From assembly GCA_965250025.1 (NCBI GenBank), contig OZ252283.1, positions 2,294,001 through 2,358,000 of the forward strand: a stretch of 64,000 nt of DNA. Reading direction: 5' to 3'. The notes under the pieces were generated by a model, which was given only the letters and a program-made list of their open reading frames with translations, was not told where the DNA came from and ran no database searches. The DNA comes from CBDDLD01 sp965250025 (GTDB taxonomy: Bacteria; Bacteroidota; Bacteroidia; Flavobacteriales; Flavobacteriaceae). Position 1 is the first letter of the stretch, and each line of letters starts with the position of its first letter. This document shows positions 52,423-61,587 of the stretch, in pieces. The position numbers were made by a program, and so were the translations under genes.

Positions 52423-53031
52423 ATGAAAAAATTAGCACATTTTTTTCTTAAAAACCCAATACTATACTGGACATATCAAGGATTAGTAGGAGGGCATAAA
52501 GCACGGAGATGGTTCATTGAAAAGGATGTCCGCCCTTTACCTGGCCAAAAAGTATTGGATATTGGCTGCGGACCGGGAAACATTATAGACTACCTTCCTG
52601 ATGTAAATTATTTAGGCTTGGATTCTGATGAAAGCTATATCAATGCTGCCAAACGTAATTATGGAGACAAAGGGCATTTTATCTGCACCGATATAAGCAC
52701 TTTTAAAGTTCCGGATCCTGGCACTTACGATATTGTAATGGCGTCAGGTATATTACATCATTTAGACGATAACACGGTACGAACTTTTTATAAAATAGCT
52801 AAAGAAGCGCTTAAGCCTTCAGGACGGTTAATTACTGTTGACGGCTGTTTTATTGATCGTCAAAATTCAATTGCCAAATTTCTTTTAAAATCTGATCGTG
52901 GTCAGTATATAAGAATCCCATCCCATTACACAACATTAGCTAAAACAAGTTTTACGAATGTAGCAGCAGACATCAAACACAATTACTTTAATGTACCATA
53001 TACACTTATTGTGATTGAATGTATTGCATAA
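52423..53031 (+). CDS. Class I SAM-dependent methyltransferase
   Basis: 202 residues from ATG at 52423 (MKKLAHFFLKNPILYW). Motif I VLDIGCGPGNIIDYLPDV, then GLDSDESYINAAKRNY and IVMASGILHHLDDNTVRTFY. It is a methyltransferase of the small-molecule/sugar type often seen in surface-glycan loci. First of four plus-strand genes (52423-55730) that look like one cassette. Confidence 0.85.
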   Translation: MKKLAHFFLKNPILYWTYQGLVGGHKARRWFIEKDVRPLPGQKVLDIGCGPGNIIDYLPDVNYLGLDSDESYINAAKRNYGDKGHFICTDISTFKVPDPGTYDIVMASGILHHLDDNTVRTFYKIAKEALKPSGRLITVDGCFIDRQNSIAKFLLKSDRGQYIRIPSHYTTLAKTSFTNVAADIKHNYFNVPYTLIVIECIA

Positions 53032-53082
53032 GTTCTGGTTAAAAATCCTTAATTTCGTTACCGCATTTTGAGGCATTCAAGA

Positions 53083-54048
53083 ATGGAAAAGAACAATCTG
53101 GAAGGTATAAAATTTGGAGCAGTGATCAATAATAATGGTATTAGCTACAAAGAATTCCGAAAACACTTAAAACCTAATTTCACAAAAGTTTGGATAGATA
53201 TCACTACGGGCTACTTATTACTAACCGCTACTTTGTATAGCTATTGGTGGTTAGAGCAAAACGTATCATCTGTTGCTTTATTAATTGTGTTAGGTTTAAT
53301 TTTTAGTAGCCTTGCCGCTTTTTGGATAGCGTACTTACAACTTTTTTTACATGAAGCTTCTCACTATAATATTCATCCCAACAAAAAAACTAACGATACT
53401 TTATCTAATATATTCTTAGGGCTAATGGTAGGCGTAAATATTAAAGCCTACAGAAAAACCCATTGGAAACACCATCTTAGATTAGGACATACCGACGACA
53501 CAGAACACAGTTATTTTACTGCACTCACATGGGGATATTTATTTAAAATGCTTACCGGTCTTCATGTCCTTTCCGTTTTAAGTAGCAGACAAAAAATAGA
53601 GAATGCACAAAATGAGCAGTCATTAAAACAACAGAAACTGGCTTTAGTTACAGGGGCACTATTAAATCTTATCATTGTTACCTTACTTGTGTTCTATGGC
53701 AACTATTTCACAGCATTGGTCTGGGTCATCGCACTAGGCGTATTCTATCCATTTTTTGCTACAATAAGGCAAATATTAGAACACAGGGATGAGCACTCCG
53801 ATCCTAAAACCAATTTTTTCAAAACTGATCATGGAAAAGTGAGTCGCCTTTTTAAAGATGGCCTCTTTTCCAATTTTTTTGGTGGTGCCGGATTTAATCG
53901 GCATCTTATACACCACTGGGACCCTCAAATCTCTTACACTAGGTTAAAAGAAGTTGAACAGTTCCTGGAGCAAACCGAAGTCTGTGGTAAACAGATAAAA
54001 GATTCAAAAACCACATATTATAAGACGCTACAAAAGCTAATCCGTTGA
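53083..54048 (+). CDS. Fatty acid desaturase family protein
   Basis: 321 residues from ATG at 53083 (MEKNNLEGIKFGAVIN). Membrane di-iron desaturase with His boxes HEASHYNIH, HWKHHLRLGH and HLIHHWDP, and four or five spans. It would desaturate or hydroxylate an acyl chain; neighbours suggest the lipid or acyl part of a surface glycolipid. An upstream TTG was rejected. The next methyltransferase starts 3 bp after the stop. Confidence 0.85.
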   Translation: MEKNNLEGIKFGAVINNNGISYKEFRKHLKPNFTKVWIDITTGYLLLTATLYSYWWLEQNVSSVALLIVLGLIFSSLAAFWIAYLQLFLHEASHYNIHPNKKTNDTLSNIFLGLMVGVNIKAYRKTHWKHHLRLGHTDDTEHSYFTALTWGYLFKMLTGLHVLSVLSSRQKIENAQNEQSLKQQKLALVTGALLNLIIVTLLVFYGNYFTALVWVIALGVFYPFFATIRQILEHRDEHSDPKTNFFKTDHGKVSRLFKDGLFSNFFGGAGFNRHLIHHWDPQISYTRLKEVEQFLEQTEVCGKQIKDSKTTYYKTLQKLIR

Positions 54049-54051
54049 ACT

Positions 54052-54987
54052 ATGAAACATAGCAATCAAAAAGTATGTGCAGTATGTAAAAGTGAAGCGG
54101 TTAGTCTATGGTGTAAAACCAAGGATTTGGAATATTTTACGTCTAAAGAAACCTATACTTATTATCAATGTAATACTTGTAGTAGTATTTTTATAGATAC
54201 ATTTCCTACCGATCAACTTCAAAACATCTACCCTAGTAATTATTATTCTTTTCATGAACAAAAAAAGAGCATTGCTCTCAAGGTAAAAACATACCTTGAC
54301 AAACGCCTTTTTAAAAAACTATTGAATCGATTCCATGAAAAATCGATAAATGTACTTGACGTTGGTGGGGGATCGGGATGGTTATTAAATAGCATCAAGG
54401 CTATTTACCCCAATGTCAATATTACTCAGGTAATAGATATTGACCTGAATGCAAAAACTACAGCAGAACGCCATGGCCATCGTTTTTTTCACGGTACTGT
54501 AGAAGCTTATGAAAGCGATACAACATTCGACTTAATATTAATGCTTAATCTGGTTGAGCACATCAGTAATCCTAAAGGGACCCTAGAAAAATTATCTCAA
54601 ATGCTAAATAAGGATGGTACTATTTTGATCAAAACCCCAAATACAGAAAGTTGGGATGCCAAACTCTTTAAGAATACTTATTGGGGCGGACTTCACTGTC
54701 CTAGGCATTGGGTATTGTTTTCTAAATCCAGTTTTGAATTGCTCATTAGTCAAACTTCATTGTCCATAGCAAAATTTCAATACACCCAAGGTGCCCCGTT
54801 TTGGACATGGAGCATTATTGCCAAGCTATATCGTATGGGAATAACAACCATATCTAAAGAACGACCTATGATCAATCATCCTTTGGTACCTTTTTTAAAT
54901 ATTACGTTTGCTGCGTTTGATTTCTTCCGACAACGCCTAGGCTTCAAAACCTCGCAAATGTTTATTCAACTTGAAAAGACCTCATGA
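54052..54987 (+). CDS. Methyltransferase with N-terminal zinc-ribbon-like Cys motif
   Basis: 311 residues. Residues 9-12 and about 40-45 form CAVCKSEA / CNTCSSIF, a probable zinc site, followed by a class I methyltransferase (LDVGGGSGWLLNSIKAIYPN; LNLVEHISNPKGTLEKLSQ). The type is seen with O-antigen methylation genes. It overlaps the next methyltransferase by 4 bp. Confidence 0.82.
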   Translation: MKHSNQKVCAVCKSEAVSLWCKTKDLEYFTSKETYTYYQCNTCSSIFIDTFPTDQLQNIYPSNYYSFHEQKKSIALKVKTYLDKRLFKKLLNRFHEKSINVLDVGGGSGWLLNSIKAIYPNVNITQVIDIDLNAKTTAERHGHRFFHGTVEAYESDTTFDLILMLNLVEHISNPKGTLEKLSQMLNKDGTILIKTPNTESWDAKLFKNTYWGGLHCPRHWVLFSKSSFELLISQTSLSIAKFQYTQGAPFWTWSIIAKLYRMGITTISKERPMINHPLVPFLNITFAAFDFFRQRLGFKTSQMFIQLEKTS

Positions 54988-55730
54988 GAAAATCTTTTGA
55001 ACAAAAATACCACCATTTCGAGGCAACACATTTTTGGTTTAAATCCAGAAGAGATTACATTTTAAGTTTATTGGGCAAAACTGACAAGTCTGTTGACATT
55101 TTAGATATTGGTTGTTCTTCAGGGTTATTGATCCAGGATCTGGTTAACAAAGGGTTTGCCAAAGAAAAAATATACGGTATTGACATCAGTGAAACGGCTA
55201 TAAGCAATTGTAAGGCGACTGGTATTGATAACTGTGTTGTTATGGATGCTGCTCATATCACATTAAACAAAACGTTTGATGTTATTATTGCATCAGACTG
55301 TTTAGAGCATATTGAAAATGATCAGAACGCTATTAATGAATGGAAACGTTTATTAGATATTGATGGTAAACTCTATGTTTTTGTCCCAGCTTTTAAAATG
55401 TTATGGAGTGCCCATGACGAGGCTAATATGCACTACAGGCGATATACCCGGAAACAATTAGTAGCACTATTCGATCATAATGATTTTAAAGTTATAACAT
55501 CCGGTTATTGGAATGTTTTCTTGTTCTTGCCCATACTAATTTACAGGACATTCAAAAGCATCTTTCCAAGTAAGAAAAAGGTCGCTACGCATGACCTTGA
55601 AAGTATTCCTATTTTTAATACACTCTTAACAAAACTGTTGAATATAGAGAATAAACTTCAGCCTTACATTAGATTTCCATTTGGAGTGAGCACTTATGTT
55701 GTGGTTAAAAAAACCAACATAAAATCATAA
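54984..55730 (+). CDS. Class I SAM-dependent methyltransferase, 3' end fused to a gene remnant
   Basis: 248 residues: opening MRKSFEQKYHHFEATHFWFK, motif I ILDIGCSSGLLIQDLV, DCLEHIENDQNAINEWKRLL, and the FVPAFKMLWSAHDEANMHYR block. A hydrophobic patch (FLFLPILIYRTFKSIF) suggests membrane contact. Its last codons and stop (from about 55712) coincide with an antisense remnant of a ygjV-like gene, so the C-terminal TNIKS tail is probably acquired. ATGA overlap with the upstream gene. Confidence 0.84.
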   Translation: MRKSFEQKYHHFEATHFWFKSRRDYILSLLGKTDKSVDILDIGCSSGLLIQDLVNKGFAKEKIYGIDISETAISNCKATGIDNCVVMDAAHITLNKTFDVIIASDCLEHIENDQNAINEWKRLLDIDGKLYVFVPAFKMLWSAHDEANMHYRRYTRKQLVALFDHNDFKVITSGYWNVFLFLPILIYRTFKSIFPSKKKVATHDLESIPIFNTLLTKLLNIENKLQPYIRFPFGVSTYVVVKKTNIKS

Positions 55731-55829
55731 ATCACGAGTAAAATAGTTCCCATAGAATTTACCAAATGTAAATCTTTCATAAACTGACACCAGTAAACAA
55801 ATAATCAAATTGCACACAAGAACCCCTAC
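55712..55829 (-). pseudogene. Remnant of a ygjV-like gene
   Basis: The minus strand aligns with the intact ygjV-like gene (58970-59200). CCAACATAAAA-CATAAA-CAC is shared on the plus strand, and the remnant reads LVNSMGTILLVIYDFMLV against LVNSMGAILFVVYGFMLA. An 11-nt gap shifts the frame after the LLVS block. N-terminal similarity is weak. It overlaps the 3' ends of both convergent neighbours. Confidence 0.65.
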
Positions 55830-57313
55830 TATAAAGCTTCATAACGAACCTCACCATTCGCATTAATACAGGTATAAACCTTTTCTTTACCATCTTCATT
55901 TATTATAATATAACTTTCATCGCTTTCCATGGCATTTAACAACGTTTCGTCATTACTAAGCTGGGAAAAAATATATCTAAAAAGGTTCACATTAGTCTTT
56001 AATAAACTATCATTTTGCGGCCTTATGTCGTTTGGCCATTTGATCGTTAAAACTGTAGAGAAGATCGAATTCACTAAGCGAGGGTCTTTTTGCTTTACCC
56101 GGGTTTGTGGTGTGAAATCATATCCCACAAAACCTCCATGATCTGATACAATAATAATCAATGGATCATCATCATATTGATTAATTACTGATATCGTTGT
56201 TTTTAGCCACTCATTAGCTTTTTCTAAAGCATTTAAATACCTTATTCTTTCCTGATTTTTTCCTTTAGAAAAGCTCTTGGTAGAACTAACATGACCTGGT
56301 ATAAGCCTCTCAATAAAAAAGAAATTATGATGCTTTTGGGGTTTATTAATTATGCTTTTTAAGTCTTGTTCTAAATTTCTATAAACATCAAACCCACGAG
56401 ATAAATAAGAAACATCTTCATAATCTATATTACAATAGTCGTATGCTACTGCAGGTCTATTTACCAACAAATACGATGTTTCAAGTAACAGGTGGGTTTT
56501 ATAATTATTTGATTTTAAAATATTCAATACCGAATTATTACCAACAATTATATCTCTGGCATTTAAGACTTCATTAAAATTATTAGACGCATTAGGATAA
56601 TAGTGATGTCTCATTGCAAACATAGAGCTATTAGAACTTAATGTGGAATAATAATTACTTCTGAAATCTTCATAAAACCTGAAGTCGTTGTTTTTGAGAA
56701 AGGCTTCAAAATCTTCATTATTGTAATTATAATTCGTTTTTTTTAATTCTAAAAAGTTCACGTAACCATCCGGTTGTATGACGTAAATGTTTGGGGTCTT
56801 TTTGAATTCAACATCCCCTATATGATCGTCCAATGCCGTCCATTCATCCGAATAAAACAAATGATTGTATATGCTTGGAACTAGTTTTAGTCCTGCTATA
56901 ATGGCTAAAATCATCTGAAATACAATAACCTTCTTGTAATGTTTTTTCAGAACCATACCCAAGCATGCACCAATTATAATAGCTAGTAATAGCTTCTTTT
57001 TACCAAATCCATAAGTACTTACAATAATCAGAGCCCCAAAAAGTATAAAATTCAAAACCGGCAACAGATAATCGGACCATTTAGTAACTGCCTTAGCTCT
57101 TTTTAGGATGTTGTAGCCAATACTAAAGACCAATACAGGTAAGAGTATAAATGTTATCACCATGAAAACAAATTGCTCTAAAGAATTAACCAAAGTATAA
57201 TTGGAACTGTAATAATACAATAATGGGTACAACCCGGCTCCAAGTGCTGCAATTACCGGATAGTGTTTATCATTTGATATAAACTCAATAATTTTATCCC
57301 TGATTTTTAGCAT
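55829..57313 (-). CDS. Sulfatase/alkaline-phosphatase-fold membrane protein
   Basis: 494 residues: five membrane spans in the first 170 residues, then a periplasmic sulfatase-like domain with IYVIQPDGYVNF (metal Asp near residue 185) and DPLIIIVSDHGGFVGYDF (metal DH). The plan recalls LtaS/OpgB-type phosphoglycerol or phosphoethanolamine transferases; a Ser/Thr nucleophile was not assigned with certainty (SNYYSTLSSNSSMFAM is a candidate). It starts 1 bp from the methyltransferase stop, in a three-gene unit. Confidence 0.75.
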   Translation of the reverse strand: MLKIRDKIIEFISNDKHYPVIAALGAGLYPLLYYYSSNYTLVNSLEQFVFMVITFILLPVLVFSIGYNILKRAKAVTKWSDYLLPVLNFILFGALIIVSTYGFGKKKLLLAIIIGACLGMVLKKHYKKVIVFQMILAIIAGLKLVPSIYNHLFYSDEWTALDDHIGDVEFKKTPNIYVIQPDGYVNFLELKKTNYNYNNEDFEAFLKNNDFRFYEDFRSNYYSTLSSNSSMFAMRHHYYPNASNNFNEVLNARDIIVGNNSVLNILKSNNYKTHLLLETSYLLVNRPAVAYDYCNIDYEDVSYLSRGFDVYRNLEQDLKSIINKPQKHHNFFFIERLIPGHVSSTKSFSKGKNQERIRYLNALEKANEWLKTTISVINQYDDDPLIIIVSDHGGFVGYDFTPQTRVKQKDPRLVNSIFSTVLTIKWPNDIRPQNDSLLKTNVNLFRYIFSQLSNDETLLNAMESDESYIIINEDGKEKVYTCINANGEVRYEAL

Positions 57314-58698
57314 TATTTTCTTTTAAACAGATATAACACACGCTCTGAATCTGTAATTTCTTTTTTATCCATTATATCAAAATACGGCATAAAGCTATCC
57401 TCAAATTGTTTCAAATTATACCAATCGAAATGTGCTTTAAAATCGCCTTTGTTACTTAACAAACGCTGTACTAAGCTGTCACTTACTTTAGGAAATTCAA
57501 GTATAAGGTATTTGGAAAATGAAGCAAAAAAACTTGCTGATTTATTGAAAGGCACTGTCCCGGTGAGGGACATATGGTGAATTAACGCTAATGCCAGTGT
57601 AACATCTGGTGAAAATTCCCTGATGCGTTTCATAAACGAAAAACGTTCTCTATTATCAAAACCTATAGCTGGCGATGGGTTTAAAACATCCAGAACCATA
57701 GGCATTATGTATGACTCTTTATGATGTTTTACCTGTCTGTAATTCATATCTACAGCATTGTTATCAATATCACATACCAACGCCATATCTACCTTACTTT
57801 CAATAGCTCTCACAAATGTTCCATCATTTCCCCCTACATCGATAAGTATATTGGGTTTTATCTTGGCTATCCACGCATTGATTATTTTCGACTTAAGTGC
57901 TGTTGTTGCCTCTGTATAGTTTGTTTTGGAATAATAATCACCCCATTCAGACTTCTCTTTTAATTCCAGTTTTTTTATTTGATTATAGAGCGCCTTTATA
58001 ATATTCTGTAACCCTTTTTTGGACAGTTTTGTCTGTTTTTGTTTACTTTCCGAACTTTGATATTCGTTATACTTGTTATCATATTTAGCTAATAAATGAA
58101 CATTAGAAAATATAAAAGGGTTCAATTTGGTTTTGGCCGGCAATAACGACGCTATTATTTTTACAGGAATACCATCAATATAATGGCTCATTAGTTTTAA
58201 AATTCCCGAACCATGATAATGAGCTAACAATAACGGCCCATAAAAATGCTCAATAAATTGCTTAAAAGCCCGCCATGGTTTACCGTCCTCATAAAAATCT
58301 AAGGACAGCGTATCAATACATATAGCTTTAGAGTCATAATACGTTATATTATATGCTGATGCGTCTTTTAAAGAAAAATTATGATCTAAGGCAAACTTTT
58401 GAAGCTTAAGTGTATGTAATGCAGCTTCCTTATATTGATTGAAACACCATTCATAGGGATATGTTATGAAAGGAATTTGATCAGGCTGGATGATAATCTC
58501 TTCTTCCGTTACGGATAATTCTTTATGCTTAATGAGCAATTCATTATCAAACAATTGGTTAAAAAAGCCTGTACTTTTTATAGCATTATACGGTGTAAAA
58601 TATATAGGATTTATCTTTCGTTTGATGATACCTTCATCAACAAACACATATCCTGACGGATCTCTAAAAGAAGAAGAATGGACATTTTTACTTGTCAC
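57313..58698 (-). CDS. Two-domain protein with C-terminal SAM methyltransferase
   Basis: 461 residues. The N-terminal 200 residues include FSLKDASAYNITYYDSKAIC and IDTLSLDFYEDGKPWRAF, which recall the catalytic and metal loops of aminoglycoside-phosphotransferase-like kinases, but key residues are incomplete. The C-terminal part is a methyltransferase (PNILIDVGGNDGTFVRAIES; DVTLALALIHHMSLTGTVPF). Related proteins are annotated as nodulation or O-antigen methyltransferases. It overlaps the small membrane-protein gene by 11 bp. Confidence 0.7.
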   Translation of the reverse strand: MTSKNVHSSSFRDPSGYVFVDEGIIKRKINPIYFTPYNAIKSTGFFNQLFDNELLIKHKELSVTEEEIIIQPDQIPFITYPYEWCFNQYKEAALHTLKLQKFALDHNFSLKDASAYNITYYDSKAICIDTLSLDFYEDGKPWRAFKQFIEHFYGPLLLAHYHGSGILKLMSHYIDGIPVKIIASLLPAKTKLNPFIFSNVHLLAKYDNKYNEYQSSESKQKQTKLSKKGLQNIIKALYNQIKKLELKEKSEWGDYYSKTNYTEATTALKSKIINAWIAKIKPNILIDVGGNDGTFVRAIESKVDMALVCDIDNNAVDMNYRQVKHHKESYIMPMVLDVLNPSPAIGFDNRERFSFMKRIREFSPDVTLALALIHHMSLTGTVPFNKSASFFASFSKYLILEFPKVSDSLVQRLLSNKGDFKAHFDWYNLKQFEDSFMPYFDIMDKKEITDSERVLYLFKRK

Positions 58699-58900
58699 CT
58701 TTCACATTATTACCTGTGGAAGAATCATTGATATCTATATCATCAAACAATTCATTATCATCATCCTTTTTAACCAACCCCAAAAACAATTTAATCTTAT
58801 AAACCAAATTTTTTGAAAACAGCACAACACCAGCCACAGCTGCTACTATAGCTTGTATAATCATTGCGCCCAGGCCTAAATCAAAGTAAAGATAATGCAT
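58688..58900 (-). CDS. Small single-span membrane protein
   Basis: 70 residues: one hydrophobic span (about residues 9-29, GLGAMIIQAIVAAVAGVVLF) and an acidic C-terminal tail (DDDNELFDDIDINDSS). Not recognised. Its 11-bp overlap with the methyltransferase gene and position at the head of the three-gene unit (small protein, methyltransferase, sulfatase-like) point to a partner role in surface-polymer export or modification, by inference. Confidence 0.6.
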   Translation of the reverse strand: MHYLYFDLGLGAMIIQAIVAAVAGVVLFSKNLVYKIKLFLGLVKKDDDNELFDDIDINDSSTGNNVKGDK

Positions 58901-58969
58901 TACTAGTTTTTTGTAAATATAAGAAACTTAGACAGACTTCACGTATCGTCTTTATAAAGCAAAAACGTG

Positions 58970-59200
58970 TTATTTCTTAGACGTTATGAGATAATAACTA
59001 TTAATTCCCAATATTGCAGCATTGGTAATAATGATGGGCCATGACGTCGCCAACATAAAACCATAAACCACAAACAGTATGGCGCCCATAGAGTTTACCA
59101 GCCGCAAATTTCTCATGGACTTCATGGTAAATGACACCAGCAATACTGCTGAAGCTAGGTAACCAACCCACTCTGTCAAAGGGACGTTAAGAAATTCCAT
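58970..59200 (-). CDS. YgjV-family small inner-membrane protein
   Basis: 76 residues with three hydrophobic segments: EWVGYLASAVLLVSFTM, VNSMGAILFVVYGFMLA and IITNAAILGINSYYLI. It matches the YgjV-like (Imp-YgjV) pattern in length and motif; function of the family is unknown. It begins directly after the typA stop (0 bp gap) and is likely co-transcribed. A decayed second copy lies at 55712-55829. Confidence 0.75.
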   Translation of the reverse strand: MEFLNVPLTEWVGYLASAVLLVSFTMKSMRNLRLVNSMGAILFVVYGFMLATSWPIIITNAAILGINSYYLITSKK

Positions 59201-61000
59201 TTATAATGCCTTATTACGTTTACGATCCACTTCCTTAAGAAGGATTTTACGCAGCCTCAAATGGTTTGGTGTGACTTCCACGTATTCATCCTTTTGAATG
59301 TACTCCAAAGCTTCTTCTAATGAAAACTTAATAGCCGGTACAATTTTAGCTTTATCATCAGCACCTGCCGAACGTACATTACTCAATTTTTTAGTCTTGG
59401 TGACATTAACTACCATATCATCACCACGCGAGTTTTCACCAATGACCTGACCTTCGTATATATCTTCTCCCGGATCTACAAAGAATTTACCTCTATCCTG
59501 AAGCTTATCTATTGAATATGGAATGGCCTGACCATTTTCCATAGAGACTAAACTTCCATTTTGACGTTCCGGAATGCCGCCTTTGATAGGTTGGTATTCT
59601 AAAAATCTATGCGCCATAATTGCCTCCCCGGCAGTTGCAGTCAATAAATTATTTCTAAGCCCAATGATACCTCTCGATGGAATCACAAATTTACATACCA
59701 TACGTTCACCTTTGGCTTCCATACTTACCATTTCACCTTTTCGCATGGTTACCATTTCAATAGCCTTACCTGATACACTTTCCGGTAGGTCAATGGTCAT
59801 ATCTTCAAACGGCTCACACTTTACACCATCAATTTCTTTGATAATAACCTGTGGTTGTCCTATTTGAAGCTCATAACCTTCACGACGCATGGTTTCGATC
59901 AAAACCGATAAGTGCAATACACCACGACCAAAAACCATAAACTTATCAGCACTGTCAGTATCTTCAACTCTTAGTGCCAAATTCTTCTCCAACTCTTTGG
60001 TCAAACGCTCTTTGATATGACGAGAGGTAACATATTTACCATCTTTACCAAAAAATGGCGAATCGTTAATGGTGAACAACATGCTCATTGTTGGTTCATC
60101 AATGGCAATGGTTTTTAAACCTTCCGGGTTTTCGAAATCAGCAATAGTATCTCCAATCTCAAAACCTTCAAGACCTACTATGGCACAAATATCACCTGCT
60201 TCTACGCTATCCACTTTTTTTCGACCCAACCCTTCAAAGGTATGTAACTCTTTTATTTTGGATTTTACAATACTACCATCTCTTTTTACTAATGAAACAG
60301 GCATATTAACATTTAAGACACCCCTTTGTAAGCGCCCAATAGCAATTCTACCTGTAAATGAAGAATAATCTAAAGATGTTATAAGCATCTGTGTAGAGCC
60401 TTCCTCAATTGTTGGTGATGGGATATGCTCTATCACCATATCCAATAACGGTGCAATGGAATCTGTTGGTGTTTTCCAATCGTCACTCATCCAGTTTTGC
60501 TTTGCAGAACCGTATACTGTCGGAAAATCCAGTTGCCATTCTTCTGCGCCCAATTCAAACATCAAATCAAAAACGGCTTCATGTACCTCATCTGGTGTAC
60601 AATTTTCCTTATCGACTTTATTGACAACCACACATGGTTTTAATCCTAGATCAATAGCTTTTTGCAATACAAAACGGGTTTGCGGCATTGGCCCTTCAAA
60701 AGCGTCAACTAATAATAATACACCATCAGCCATATTAAGTACACGCTCTACTTCTCCTCCGAAATCGGCGTGACCAGGAGTATCTATAATATTGATCTTT
60801 GTCTCTTTATAGATTACAGAAACATTTTTGGACGTAATGGTAATACCACGTTCGCGTTCCAGATCATTATTATCTAAAATAAGATCACCGGTATTTTCGT
60901 TGTCTCTAAACAATTGACAATGGTACATGATCTTATCTACCAAAGTGGTTTTTCCGTGATCAACGTGAGCAATAATTGCAATATTTTTTATAGTTCCCAT
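59201..61000 (-). CDS. typA: Translational GTPase TypA/BipA
   Basis: 599 residues from ATG at 61000 (MGTIKNIAIIAHVDHGKTTL); a frame extending to 61036 adds twelve unlikely residues. G1 AHVDHGKT (11-18), G2/G3 DTPGHADFGGEVERV and G4 NKVDKENC are intact, with the C-terminal TypA domain (PSRGIIGLRNNLLTATAGEA). TypA is a ribosome-assembly GTPase used in cold and stress. A -7 box TACCTTTG lies upstream. Confidence 0.97.
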   Translation of the reverse strand: MGTIKNIAIIAHVDHGKTTLVDKIMYHCQLFRDNENTGDLILDNNDLERERGITITSKNVSVIYKETKINIIDTPGHADFGGEVERVLNMADGVLLLVDAFEGPMPQTRFVLQKAIDLGLKPCVVVNKVDKENCTPDEVHEAVFDLMFELGAEEWQLDFPTVYGSAKQNWMSDDWKTPTDSIAPLLDMVIEHIPSPTIEEGSTQMLITSLDYSSFTGRIAIGRLQRGVLNVNMPVSLVKRDGSIVKSKIKELHTFEGLGRKKVDSVEAGDICAIVGLEGFEIGDTIADFENPEGLKTIAIDEPTMSMLFTINDSPFFGKDGKYVTSRHIKERLTKELEKNLALRVEDTDSADKFMVFGRGVLHLSVLIETMRREGYELQIGQPQVIIKEIDGVKCEPFEDMTIDLPESVSGKAIEMVTMRKGEMVSMEAKGERMVCKFVIPSRGIIGLRNNLLTATAGEAIMAHRFLEYQPIKGGIPERQNGSLVSMENGQAIPYSIDKLQDRGKFFVDPGEDIYEGQVIGENSRGDDMVVNVTKTKKLSNVRSAGADDKAKIVPAIKFSLEEALEYIQKDEYVEVTPNHLRLRKILLKEVDRKRNKAL

Positions 61001-61022
61001 TAGGCTTCTGAGTTTAAGCGGG

Positions 61023-61030
61023 CAAAGGTA
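61023..61030 (-). promoter_or_regulatory. Candidate -7 box of the typA operon
   Basis: TACCTTTG, exact TAnnTTTG on the minus strand, 22 bp upstream of the typA ATG. No TTG at 17-19 bases, so only the -7 half is supported. Confidence 0.45.
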
Positions 61031-61188
61031 CGCCATATTATCCTCATTTCGTTAATTATATGTTATTTTTTAATTGTAAAACAATGAAGAGTTGTATCTT
61101 TCGTTATAGAATTGATTAATAGTAAAAGCCTCCCCTCCAACCGTATTTTTTTGGCTATTTACATCTGAACCCTAAAAAACCCTGACAG

Positions 61189-61548
61189 ATGAATTTAATT
61201 AGCAAATACACTAAGTTTGTACCCTACCTCTACTTCTTGTCTATTATTGTGTACTGGTTTACAAACATTAACAAAAGTGAAGGCATTTCGGCCTATCCTA
61301 TTTTATTATTTGGCATCCCGTTCTTGTGGCAGTTGATAAAACCAAACCGACAACTCAATTTTTCGCTCGGGATTATTTTTGTGTGCCTTTCATCCTATTT
61401 GATTTTGGCTTACTTATCTGATCTAATGAATATTGTACACTGGTCTGATTCCGCTAAAAAGTTCTTATTCTACAGTGGACTATTGGTTATTGGTAACTTT
61501 ATAATGTCGCTTTGGATTATTAGAAATAGTATCAAAAAGGCATTTTAA
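61189..61548 (+). CDS. Hypothetical four-span membrane protein
   Basis: 119 residues made of four hydrophobic segments (FVPYLYFLSIIVYWFT; YPILLFGIPFLWQLI; FSLGIIFVCLSSYLILAYL; FLFYSGLLVIGNFIMSLWII). No family recognised. It lies 39 bp upstream of kdsA on the same strand, but kdsA has its own -7 box directly after this gene. Start MNLISKYTKF at 61189 follows a 188-bp gap containing only the typA promoter. Confidence 0.6.
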   Translation: MNLISKYTKFVPYLYFLSIIVYWFTNINKSEGISAYPILLFGIPFLWQLIKPNRQLNFSLGIIFVCLSSYLILAYLSDLMNIVHWSDSAKKFLFYSGLLVIGNFIMSLWIIRNSIKKAF

Positions 61549-61553
61549 AATAC

Positions 61554-61561
61554 TATCTTTG
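61554..61561 (+). promoter_or_regulatory. Candidate -7 box of kdsA
   Basis: TATCTTTG, exact TAnnTTTG, 26 bp upstream of the TTG start codon. No TTG 17-19 bases further upstream. Confidence 0.45.
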
Positions 61562-61587
61562 CAACTTAACATTTAAGTTATTTTGCT

